DNA of 64,000 nt from Lithodes maja. Taxonomy: Eukaryota > Arthropoda > Malacostraca > Decapoda > Lithodidae. Where the stretch lies: the NCBI GenBank assembly GCA_037953745.1, contig JBAKBP010006552.1:1-64000 (forward strand), written 5' to 3'. A program made the position numbers and the translations under genes. This document shows positions 53,200 through 62,302 of the stretch, piece after piece. Numbering within the stretch: the stretch's first letter is position 1; each line of letters begins with the position of its first letter. Below the pieces are notes generated by a model, which did not search any database, had not been told where the DNA came from, and saw only the letters and a list, made by a program, of their open reading frames with translations.

Positions 53200-54230
53200 A
53201 CCCCCCCCCCCCCCTTTGTCATACAAAACAAAGGAAAAGAACGAGGGACAAGGGGGGAAGACCAGGGATCTTCGCCAGAGCACCAGGAAACACGACCCCC
53301 GAGAGCAAGCACCAGCCGAGGGGGTCGAACACTGGACACTGAGAGGTAGGAGGAGATGAAGGAATTGATAGAAGACCCACAAAACCGCTGAGGCGAAGGC
53401 AGGGAAGAATCGACGTGGCAGGAACCGGAAGGAGGCAGCAAAGGACCTGACATCGTGCGCAGAACCCCTACAAAAAGGGCGACGGGCACGAACGGTCCGA
53501 CTAACGCGGCGGCCCAACCGCACCTGCGAGAGCCTCCCACCCGTCCGAGGAGACACCCACACAGCAGGACCCGAAGGCGGCGCCACAAACGCAACAGATG
53601 AGCGCAAGGCCGACACCGGGCACAACACATGGCGAGGATGACCAAGCCGGAAAGCCTGGACGGCGAAAGGCCGGAAAGCGGCGGGCCGCCCTCCCAAGTG
53701 TGGCAACAAAAGGAGGGGAGGAGGCGAACGAGACGCCATGCAAGGACGGGGAGAATCGCACGCAGTCCCGGGGCCATGACAATGCCGCTAGGGCAGACAA
53801 CCGAACCCCAGTGGCCAGAGTGACAAGGAAGAGCGGACGCCCGAGCAACAGAACCGGCGTAGCGGCCCTTGCAGACGTGGGCTAAGCCAGAAGGACCAGA
53901 GCCCGCCCCAGATCCCACTGCGGAGGGACCTGGCGCGGAGTAGGGCGATCCCGGAAGGCAACCGTCAGGAAGGAATCCAGCACCTGCGGCAGAACGACCT
54001 GCCCAGCGACGGACCCAAAGAGCCCCCGGACGGCAGACAAGTGGGTACGCATAGCGTCGACTCGAAAGGGACGTGTACGGAAGAGGTGAAACAAGGAGCG
54101 TAGGACGAGGGAAGGAGAGCCAACAGGCAGGCGAGCGGCCTGTAGCCACCTAGGAAAAGACCTCCAGCGGGACCCGGAAGGCCCCCAAGGAGAAGACGGC
54201 CAGGAACGCTGCAGGAAGTCAGTCAGGGCC
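53200..54230 (-). pseudogene. DIRS tyrosine recombinase, copy 2
   Basis: Homologous to 39320-40306. GVRLSALAAL (Arg), HDVRSFAAS (HxxR) and SSINSFISSYLS (with the Tyr nucleophile) are all readable, though in more than one frame. Many codons have lost A: Glu, Asp, Lys and Met positions of copy 1 become Ala, Val and Leu. Not functional. Confidence 0.8.
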
Positions 54231-55083
54231 CGGCCAGGGCCCGGCCCGGGACCGGGAGCCACCGTGCCACATGAACAAGCACGATGCGAAGGCCAACGAG
54301 GCCCGCAGGTCCCCAACCGAGCCCAAGCGGAAGCCGGAGACAGGTAGAGGGACCGGACTCGGGCACCACCGCGGCAACCGGGCGGACCAAGCCCGTGCCG
54401 GCCACAGAGTCGCGAGGAGCCCGACGCAGCCGTGGCACAGCCGCAGCCTCGCGAGGACAGGGCACAGCAACAGCGCGTCTGGGGGCGGAAAGATGTATAT
54501 CGACCGCCACCCGTACCAGGCCACCATGAAAGCGGCCGGACCCCCCCCCGGAGCGCGAGGCCGGAGGGAGAGGTCCAAAGGCAACAGGCACGGCACCCCC
54601 GATGCGAACAAGGCGACCTCCGGAACACCCCAGGAAGCCGCGAGGTCGGCGAACACAGTCCGTTGCAACGCCCATTCAACAAGAACGCCCTGCCCCCACG
54701 ACAGGGCGGCCGCCCACAGGGTGGCAGGCCCGGGCAGGGAGGAGGCATGCAAGGAGAAGGGGTGCCGGGCTGCGAGGAAGAACAACTCCACCGAGACCCG
54801 CAATAGAGTCAACGACCTGGAGGAACCCCCGCAGAAGGAAAACAGGGGACAGCCTGTCTGAGTGTCTAACCCGAAGGCCACCGACTGACCCCGAAGGGCC
54901 AGCGCGTGGTCCCGCAGGAAGAACAGAGGAACCAACAGTCCGAGGGCATAGACGGGTAAGAGGAGGGAGACCCAAACATCCGCCAGGAAGTGGACGTCCC
55001 AGGGTCGATCGGGAACCCCACCCAACCGCGCTCGACGGATCTGTGGCTACCCAGACCGTCGGCGGGGGGGCGGACCAGGGCAC
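54231..55083 (-). pseudogene. DIRS RNase H and C-terminal pol region, copy 2
   Basis: Contains the about 0.5-kb segment absent from copy 1 (frame 55025-54219), with RNase H-like text (ALAL..VAFGLDTQTG...VFADLAASWGVPEVALFAS) then FMVAWYGWRSIYIFPPPDALLL. Key acidic residues are not identifiable after the A losses. Confidence 0.65.
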
Positions 55084-55125
55084 AGCCGCAGAGAGCGAGC
55101 CCGGAGCAACCCAGAGACCGAAGCG

Positions 55126-56160
55126 TCAGCGAACGGGACGCAGGAGCGGCAGGAGCCGATCCAGAGGGGCAACGGAAACACCACGGGGCCCATGAGGAGG
55201 AGGCGGAGTAGCCAGAGGCACCCTAAGGAAAGGGGCAGAGCGGCCCAAAGCAGCGAACCCACGAACGAGTCCCAGAGCCATCCCAGGAGGGAGACCGAGT
55301 GCAACACGGCGAAGACCTTCCACCGAAGGTGCACCGCGGGCGGCAGACCCCGGGCCACCGTAGCGCCGGACAAAACCCATGCGAGACCGACACATGGCAC
55401 GACACGCGACGGGGTCAAGCGTGAATCGGGAACACCAAAAGGGGAACCCTAACCGTGCGACGGTGCGAACGACTGTGAGGGCGACGCCAACGCACAGGCC
55501 GAGGGCTTCGGAAACCACCAACCAGTCGGCCAAGGAAAACAGGAGCTGGAGCCCGCTCCTGAGGAGAGGACCCAGAGCCTGCCCCACATGTGCGGAGAAG
55601 ATCCGCGGCGCGATGTGGAGACCGAAGGGAAGGCCGGTGAACAGGAACACACGATCGGAAGGCCGAATGGCCAAGAATCGCTGGAAGAGAGGATGGAGAG
55701 GAACGAGCCAAGACGCATCCTGGAGGGCCAGCGACACAACCCACGACAGAGGGCACAGGGCCAGGCGTACCAGGGGTACCGGCAGCATCCGAAACCGTGT
55801 GTGCACGACGCGCCCGTTGAGGGCCGACAGAACCACCAACGGCCGCATCGCGACGCAGTTCGTCGACGGGACCAGAAAGACACGGGAGAGGAAAACCGGA
55901 CGACCGGCGATCAACTCCCTCGACGCTACCCAGCTCGGGCATGGAAGTGAGCACGTGGGCCACCTCCGAAGAGATGGACCGGCGTCGGTGACAAGAGCGG
56001 AAAGGGGGTCGAGACGTCCACCACCAGGGGAGACCCCACCGCGCAACCCGCCGCCCCCAACGTCCCTCGCGGCAACCGAGGGGCACAAGGGCAAAAACAA
56101 CCCGAGGGAGCACCCGAGAGGAGGGGAGCGACCCGGTCGGCCAGGCGAGAAGGAGAACAA
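55126..56160 (-). pseudogene. DIRS reverse transcriptase, copy 2 (catalytic motif destroyed)
   Basis: Homologous to 40598-41440. FTGLPFGLHIAPRIFSAHV and GFGVVSLALQDASWLVPLH-like blocks are readable, but the catalytic box YLDDWLIVS of copy 1 reads SLADWLVVS: Tyr to Ser, Asp to Ala, Ile to Val, each explained by loss of a sense-strand A. Confidence 0.85.
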
Positions 56161-56245
56161 GGAGGCCGACCCAGAGAACTACACATTGCGTCGACGCGGA
56201 GGTACCCTCGGTACGGGCCGTGCGGGCACGAGCGCCACCTCGACC

Positions 56246-58183
56246 TCAACCCCCCACCCCCCCCCAACCCCAGGCCGGCGCGGGGCAGACCACGTCGAAT
56301 GGCGGCCGGAAGTGGAAGACTGGCCAGCCCCGACACAGCGGGGATGAAAGGGGCAAGAACAGAAGGGCGAGGCGGAATCGACGCACTGGCCTGCAACGTC
56401 CCAGTCCTGCGGCCGCGCAAGGCGGCAGCACGCGTAGCAGCACCCCGAAGAGGACCGGCAGAAGGACGGGACTGAGAAGACCCCGCGTGCGACACAGCAC
56501 GACGGGGCGTGACGGAAGCAGGGACCGCAACGACACAGCGCGGCGGCGCGTGTCGGAAGCAGGGGCCGCCGACAGAGAAGCGAGCATACCCAAGCAACCA
56601 GCTGAAACAACCCCGACGTATATAGCGCAGAGTACAACAAACCCTGACGAATAGCCAAGGGGGCCGGCCGGCAGAACGAGGACCGCACCGTCGGGCGGCG
56701 CCGAGTAGCCGCGTACAAAACTGCCTGCAGCTCGGGAACCAAAGACACCGCGAGCCGAAGGTGGACCCGCAGAACGCGGTCCAAACCCTCGCGAAGAGCG
56801 CCTGGCGCAGACGCCCCGAAAAGCCGCAGGCGGGGACAGACGGCTGGAGGGAACCGAAAGACAAGACAAGAAGTCCGTCACCCTCCGTCGCAAGGGAAAA
56901 ACCGTGGCGACAGAGGCCTGATCCGGGTGAGAGAAGAACGGTAGCAATAGAACAAAGTCCAAGAACGGGCGCGCCCATCCAGGACCAGAACGCGCCGGCC
57001 AACCTGCCGACAGACACCAGAGGAGGCAAAAGCAGGGACGACCCCAGTCCAACGTCAAGGCTAGTAACCTAAGGGAGGGACCGAAGGAGAGCCGTCGACG
57101 GAACGGTGTGAAGGCGAAGGCCACAGCAAACCAGGCCTCCAAGGGGAGAGGGCGACCGAGCATGACGGCGAAGCCAGGCGTACCGGCGTCGCACAAACCC
57201 GTCCCATAGGAGGACAGACCCGTCAACACAGCCAGGGACTGAACAGCCGGAAGGAGGTCAGCGCGGCCGAAGGCTGACCAGAGCGTAGGCCCGCAGAAGG
57301 GAGCGGGACCGTAGCAGGGGTAGGAAGGGCGAGGCGCTGAGGTTGAGGCACCGCCAAGAAGCGCGAGAAGAGGGAGGCGTCCAACGACGCCAAGCACCCG
57401 TCGAAGCGGGACACAACCCAGCCCTGCAAAGCCAACAATCGAACCGAGAGAGGCGACCCCCCCCCACCCCCCCCCACCCAGAAGGGTCGGCCCGCAGGGA
57501 CAAGCGTGAGCGGGAGCGAGACCCACGACACGAACCAGCAGCGTCGCGGCCCAAGGAAGGCGAGCGACGACGGCCGTGTCGCCGTAGAGGGACCCGTCCC
57601 CGAACACGAACGGCCGAGGGGGAAACAGCACCTTCCCCCTCTTCCAGTGACACGACAGCACCCGAGAAAGGGGGACCCCGAAACCTCACCGAGGCAAGAG
57701 GAGGGGTACCCCCCAGGCGAGACGGGAAGGGAAGGGCAGGAAGAGAAGGAGGAGGAGCAGGACGACGGGAGGGGGAAGGCTGGCCGGGTGAAAGGAGGCC
57801 AGAAGGAGCCGCGGGGGGAAACAGAGCAAGGACCCCCGGGGCTGAGAGAACAGGGCGGCCCGACACCGAGGCGGAGGAGGGAGGGACCCCCACCGCGGGA
57901 CGAGACCGTGAAGGAAGAAGAGGCACGGAAGCAGGTGAAGGAGGAGAAGCAACGACACCCAGGCGGACCCTCCTGGACAGTGTAGGAGGGAGCAGAGGGC
58001 CAGCGACAGCACGAACAACCGCACGCGGAGAGGACAACGTAAGAGGAAGTCGTCTGGGCTAGGAAAGCGGGCGGAAGGGAGGAGAGCCCCTATCCGTAGA
58101 GGCCAGGGGAGGGCGCATAGGAGCAGAGCCGCTAACCCCGGCCTCAGGGCGAGAACCAAGACGAGGGCGACGGGCGACGTCAA
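56246..58183 (-). pseudogene. DIRS gag-like region, copy 2
   Basis: Homologous to 41760-43990. Open in several overlapping minus frames because sense-strand A, and hence stop codons, are rare. Includes an approximately 28-bp insert at 57045-57072 derived from the terminal repeat and a short tandem duplication at about 56478-56578, both absent from copy 1. Confidence 0.75.
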
Positions 58184-58239
58184 GGCGATCAGGAGGACGA
58201 CGAGGGGCAGAAGCGAGGCGAGCGAGAGAGTGGAGGCTT

Positions 58240-58478
58240 AGGTCGACCAGTAGCGTAGGGGAACCATATGATACCCAGCTCGCCTCGTACCATTTGTGCC
58301 AACCCTAGATGGGACGGCACAACGACGTCCACGAATTCCAGGTACCTATTTACAGCTAGGTGAACTGAGGCTAACACATGAAAGGAGACAAGCCCAATTC
58401 GTCACCGCCCGGTCCGGGAGTGAACCCCCGACCCCTCGTGTGTGAGACGAGAGCTCCACCTACGAGGCTACGGGCTGT
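58240..58478 (-). mobile_element. tRNA-derived SINE-like insertion in DIRS copy 2
   Basis: Sense minus: A box-like TAGCCTCGTAGGTGG (58456-58470) and B box-like GGTTCACTCCC (about 58417-58427) at tRNA spacing. The anticodon-arm region can pair (CTCGTCTCACACACGAG), and a conserved-looking body follows. It replaces about 95 bp of copy 1-type sequence. It has normal T content, unlike the surrounding DIRS DNA. Confidence 0.65.
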
Positions 58479-58479
58479 G

Positions 58480-58930
58480 GTGAACGGCCGGCAGTCGGGT
58501 CAGGGATACCCAGGGTGACGCGGAACCGGGCGGCAACAAAGGCCGGGGAACGGCGGCCCACAGGCCCAATGTGGCGGGAGACCATCGGCCACACCGACGA
58601 AAGGGAAGCAGAGGCCACAGCCGCCGCCGAGGAACCAGGGCCATGGAGCAGCACAACCACCAGGGCCAGACACGGGTCACACAGAGCAGGGAGGTAGGCC
58701 GTAGAGGACACAAAGAGCGAGTGGCGCAAGCAGGACATGTGGCTCACCAAGCACGGGGAGCGACAACCAAGGCGAAAGCAAAGCAGCCGACCAGCACGAG
58801 AAGAACACACACCAGAATCAGCACGTCGAAGGTGTAAGTGGAGAGAATGTCCAAGAAGAACCAGGGAAGGAGCATGGGGAAACAGGAACACACATGCAAA
58901 CAGGTATCTGTACTCACCCTAAACCGGGAG
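58480..58930 (-). pseudogene. DIRS gag 5' region, copy 2
   Basis: Homologous to 44180-44620 of copy 1, including the Cys-rich start of gag (CFRLGCRSPCLVSHMSCLRH). A-depleted on the sense strand as far as about 58.9 kb. Confidence 0.65.
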
Positions 58931-59119
58931 CACAGAGGTAGGTGAGGAGGGCGGCCGAGGCGGAAGAGCACCAGCAGAACCTGCAAAGATGGAGAAAGTG
59001 TTAACCACCACTCAACATCTTACATGCAGGGCCTATAACACCAGGAAAGTGCATACACCAATATAGTATCAGGCAACAATATGACACAAAAAAGGGTCAA
59101 CAGTGAAAGCCAACTATAA

Positions 59120-59262
59120 CCGCAAATTTGCGGGCCAATAGAGGTAGATCCGTACCGACACAAACCTCCCACATCGCCACGCGACTCCCCAGCGATCTCC
59201 GCAAATTTGCGGGGAGCCGAAACGACCCAGAGGGCCGAATCGAGCACTCCGCAAATTTGCGG
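59120..59262. repeat. Three CCGCAAATTTGCGG palindromes in the DIRS leader, copy 2
   Basis: Perfect 14-bp palindromes at 59120-59133, 59199-59212 and 59249-59262, conserved with copy 1. At the site of one copy 1 palindrome (44868) copy 2 has unrelated sequence (ACATCGCCACGCGAC), while the degenerate copy 1 site (44818) is perfect here. Confidence 0.9.
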
Positions 59263-59791
59263 GAACGGCCAAGAGGGCCCGGTGCCGAACAAGCGAGAGG
59301 GGCGTCTAGGAAAACCAAAAAAGGCCGGCAAACAAGTGTCAACTCCTTATGAACTCCAAGCGACGATGACCGTGACCATCTAGCTGAGCAGTGTCTTCCT
59401 TGATAATATCCTGACTCGACCGGTCAAGGGAGAGGCAAGGAAGACACACCAGGGGAGAGGAGGCACATCCCCTGGGAACCACCCAACCCACAGAGATAGA
59501 GCAAAGCCCATGAGGAGAAGTGGCAGGTTGGGTGGTTTGGCACAACAGGGGCCCCCGTGGGGTACCCCAGGATTGGGAAAAAGTTATGAAAGGATGGAGG
59601 TGAAAACAGGAAGGGAACACAAAAAACCAGTAATGAAACTGGTGAGAAAAAGGGTGGCCTAGCCGCGAGTAGAGAATGTGTCAGGGGCGAAAAACCCTGT
59701 GGAGTGAGGGAGAGGCCCCCGTGGGGTACCTCTGGGTATCACGAACCACTAAGCGCCCAGGCCCTTGAGACACAGTGAAGGCTCGAAAGGG

Positions 59792-60235
59792 GGGACTCGG
59801 GAATAACGCTAGTTATGCGGCTGACACAAACACTACAAACAGCACCGCCACCACGAAATCTCAGGTTGTGAACCAACTGTACACCTAGGCTATGAAAAAA
59901 TGAGAACTCATAAGGGCATAGCAATTCCTGAATGATAAACAAGCTAGGCTAATTGAAGCTAAAAGCTAAACTATGCCCAGACTAACAGGAAAAAAGAATA
60001 TGAAAAGAGAAAGAATGAAAACATATAGACGGGGAACGCCAAGCGCCCCCGTACCTTCGGTAGCTATTTCCACACGCGTCTCCATTAAACACACTGAGGA
60101 GCCCATTTAGGTGTGCCCTAGATCACGTAACATCTGTCTAGCAAAAAGAAGGCCAGAAAAGCCGAAACGAACCTAAAACAGGGTGAATTGAAGGAGCACA
60201 ACAAAAGCGGACTCAATCAATGGAGGCGCGTGAAA
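59792..60235 (-). other. DIRS copy 2 leader next to the left terminal repeat
   Basis: No ORF recognised; present only in copy 2 because copy 1 is truncated at this point. Confidence 0.6.
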
Positions 60236-60540
60236 AAATGATAACAAGAGAGGGTCGCTCATGCGCACGTTCGACAGTGATCTGCACATGACGGAACACG
60301 GGATGGGCCTTAAGCGGTAACTAAGGTAAACCCCTTTTTCTTCTCTTCTATGCTTTTTTCACCTTCGGTGGTAGTTTTGGTTAATGTACAACGTCTCCTA
60401 GAGCAAGATAAGGAGTAGACTCTAGACGTTTTCTTTTTAACCGCGGTTGGAATGACGACATAGCAATCAAAATAGACAAGTCGTCATTGCAATTAGGTTA
60501 ATAGCCTTGACGTTGGATTTTCCAAGACTACTAACAAATT
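60236..60540. repeat. DIRS copy 2 left terminal repeat
   Basis: Inverse complement of 52370-52675 with few differences (about 305 bp), ending ...GACTACTAACAAATT at the gypsy junction. Confidence 0.9.
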
Positions 60541-61432
60541 ACAGGAGATTGAATGACGTAACCATTAAGGACGCTACGCCATTACCCAGGATAGACGATT
60601 CCCTTGACTCCCTATATGGATCCAGATGGTTCACTACCCTCGACTTGCAAGCAGGGTATTGGCAAGTGCCCATCAAGGCAGAGGACCAAAAAAAAACAGC
60701 ATTCTCCACTAGTGGTGGCCACCACTACGAATTTAACGTCCTACCTTTTGGCCTCTGCAACGGACCCGCCACTTTCTCCCGTTTGATGGAAGCGGTATTA
60801 CATGGCCTTACCTGGGAAACCTGCCTAGCGTATCTAGACGATACCATTGTGTACTCACAAACCTGGGAAGAACACCTCCTCAGGTTGAAACAAGTTCTTC
60901 AAAGAATCCGAGCCGCTGGGCTGAAATTGAAACCCTCAAAATGCGAGATTGCACGAAATAAGGTAGATTTCCTCGGCCACGTAATATCTGAACATGGAAT
61001 TGCACTAGACCCCAAGAAACTTCAAGCCATACAAAACCAACCCCCACCCACCACCGTTAAAGGAGTACGTTCTTTTCTAGGTTTAGCCACATACTACAGA
61101 CGTTTCGTCCCACACTTTGCCGCAATAGCCAGACCCCTCCATCAACTCACCCACAAGGACACCACATTCACCTGGACACCTGAAAGAGACCTCGCTTTTA
61201 ACACTTTGAAACAAAAGCTGATCCAAGCCCCTATTGTCGCTTTCCCTGATTACCATAAACCTTTCCGTCTTTATACCGACGTATCTCTGTATGCCATTGG
61301 TGCAGTTTTAGCTCAAGTAAGAGACGGAGAGGAACATGTGATAGCGTATGCCAGCTCCACACTCAACCAAGCCCAACAGAATTATGCAGCCACCAAGAGA
61401 GAGTGCCTAGGGATCATTTGGGCGCGAAACTA
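60541..61432 (+). pseudogene. Gypsy RT (rest) and RNase H start
   Basis: Resumes the interrupted RT: YRRLNDVTIKDATPLPRIDD, TTLDLQAGYWQVPI, NVLPFGLCNGPATFSRLM, catalytic LAYLDDTIVYS, LKPSKCEIARNKVDFLGHVIS, then RNase H LYTDVSLYAIGAVLAQ and YASSTLNQAQQNYAATKRECLGIIWA. The usual TDAS reads TDVS. The frame breaks at about 61427, where a short stretch of RNase H is missing. Confidence 0.92.
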
Positions 61433-62302
61433 GATATAATAACCGACCATCAATCTTTGCAATGGTTGCGTAGGTGCAAAACCAACTCAGCCATCTTGGT
61501 ACGCTGGAGAGAGACACTAGAAGACTACGATTTTACAATACAGTATCGTCCAGGTAAACTTCACACCAATGCAGATGCCCTGTCACGTTTGCCAGTACCG
61601 AAAGACCCTCCCACCAACCTAGCCGCCTTACAAAACACTGAGCTCTTACATACCCCCATCAACCAACATAATTCCCCCCCAGCCCCCTCACTAATTCAAT
61701 CTTGGGAAACAAGGATCAGACCACCCTGGATACCGTTAAATATCTTCAAGAAACTGACTCGCTGGGGAGATCAACTTGCCACAGACTCCCGTCACATAGT
61801 CCTAGACCCCACCATTGCCCACGACTACATGATTGCCATCCACGAGGGAAACGGCATACACCTTGGACAAAAGAAAATGTTAAAAATCTTCGTGGATCAG
61901 TACTGGACCCCCAACCCCTCCAAGATTGCACAACGCATGACAGAATCCTGCAAACCTTGTTTATTGGGGAAGGATAGATCACGCACCCCAGGCCCAGCTG
62001 GTACCATTTCTGCCAACAAACCGTTCCAAGTCTTATCCCTCGACATCATGGGCCCGTTTCCTTCTTACGCTGGCAACCGCTATATCGTCACATTTGTTGA
62101 CGTATATTCAAAATTTTTAATAGCCTGCCCAGTTAAAGACCACACAGCCACCACAGTCGCCGCACTGCTTGCCACAGAAGTGTTCCCTATATTCGGCCTT
62201 CCCCTTGCTCTTCTATCCGACAATGCCCCCGAATTTAGTGGACACGTTTGGCACCAGTTCACCCAACAATGCGGTATTAAGATCAAACCCACGACCCACG
62301 AG
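61428..62302 (+). pseudogene. Gypsy RNase H end and integrase, truncated
   Basis: Next frame: KLDIITDHQSLQWLRRCKTNSAILVRW...YRPGKLHTNADALSRLP ends RNase H. Integrase zinc motif: HEGNGIHLGQKK...SCKPCLLGK. Core: LSLDIMGPFPSYAGNRYIVTFVDVYSKF (first Asp) and LLSDNAPEFSGHVW (second Asp). The core is cut after KPTTHE by a LINE, so the catalytic Glu and the C-terminus are missing. Confidence 0.9.

Larger units (their letters stand above)
52322..60540 (-). mobile_element. DIRS-like retrotransposon, copy 2 (full length, hypermutated coding region)
   Basis: 8.2-kb element in sense minus, inserted in gypsy RT. Left terminal repeat 60540-60236, leader with palindromes, gag, RT, RNase H, tyrosine recombinase, internal complementary region 52843-52732, right terminal repeat 52680-52322. 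Flanks are GTAGATT / ACAGG; the element ends ...CAAATT, so ATT is shared at both junctions and no longer duplication is seen, consistent with recombinase-mediated insertion. Coding DNA is strongly depleted of sense-strand A relative to copy 1. A SINE-like insert lies at 58240-58478. Confidence 0.92.
49428..62302 (+). mobile_element. Conventional Ty3/gypsy element (gag-PR-RT-RH-INT), internal region
   Basis: Plus-strand element starting at the primer-binding site (TGGTGGCAGCGGTGG at 49428). Broken gag 49508-50459, protease 50477-50890, RT 51652-52321 and 60541 onward, RNase H to about 61590, integrase to 62302. Domain order is the usual Ty3/gypsy one. It is split by DIRS copy 2 (52322-60540) and cut by a LINE at 62303. 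Frameshifts and stops show it is inactive. Confidence 0.88.

Noticed and set aside
53139..58183. Many long overlapping open frames on both strands, including 685-aa-scale frames
   Set aside because: They follow from sense-strand A depletion, since every stop codon contains A, and from high GC. Only frames homologous to copy 1 proteins were kept, as pseudogenes.
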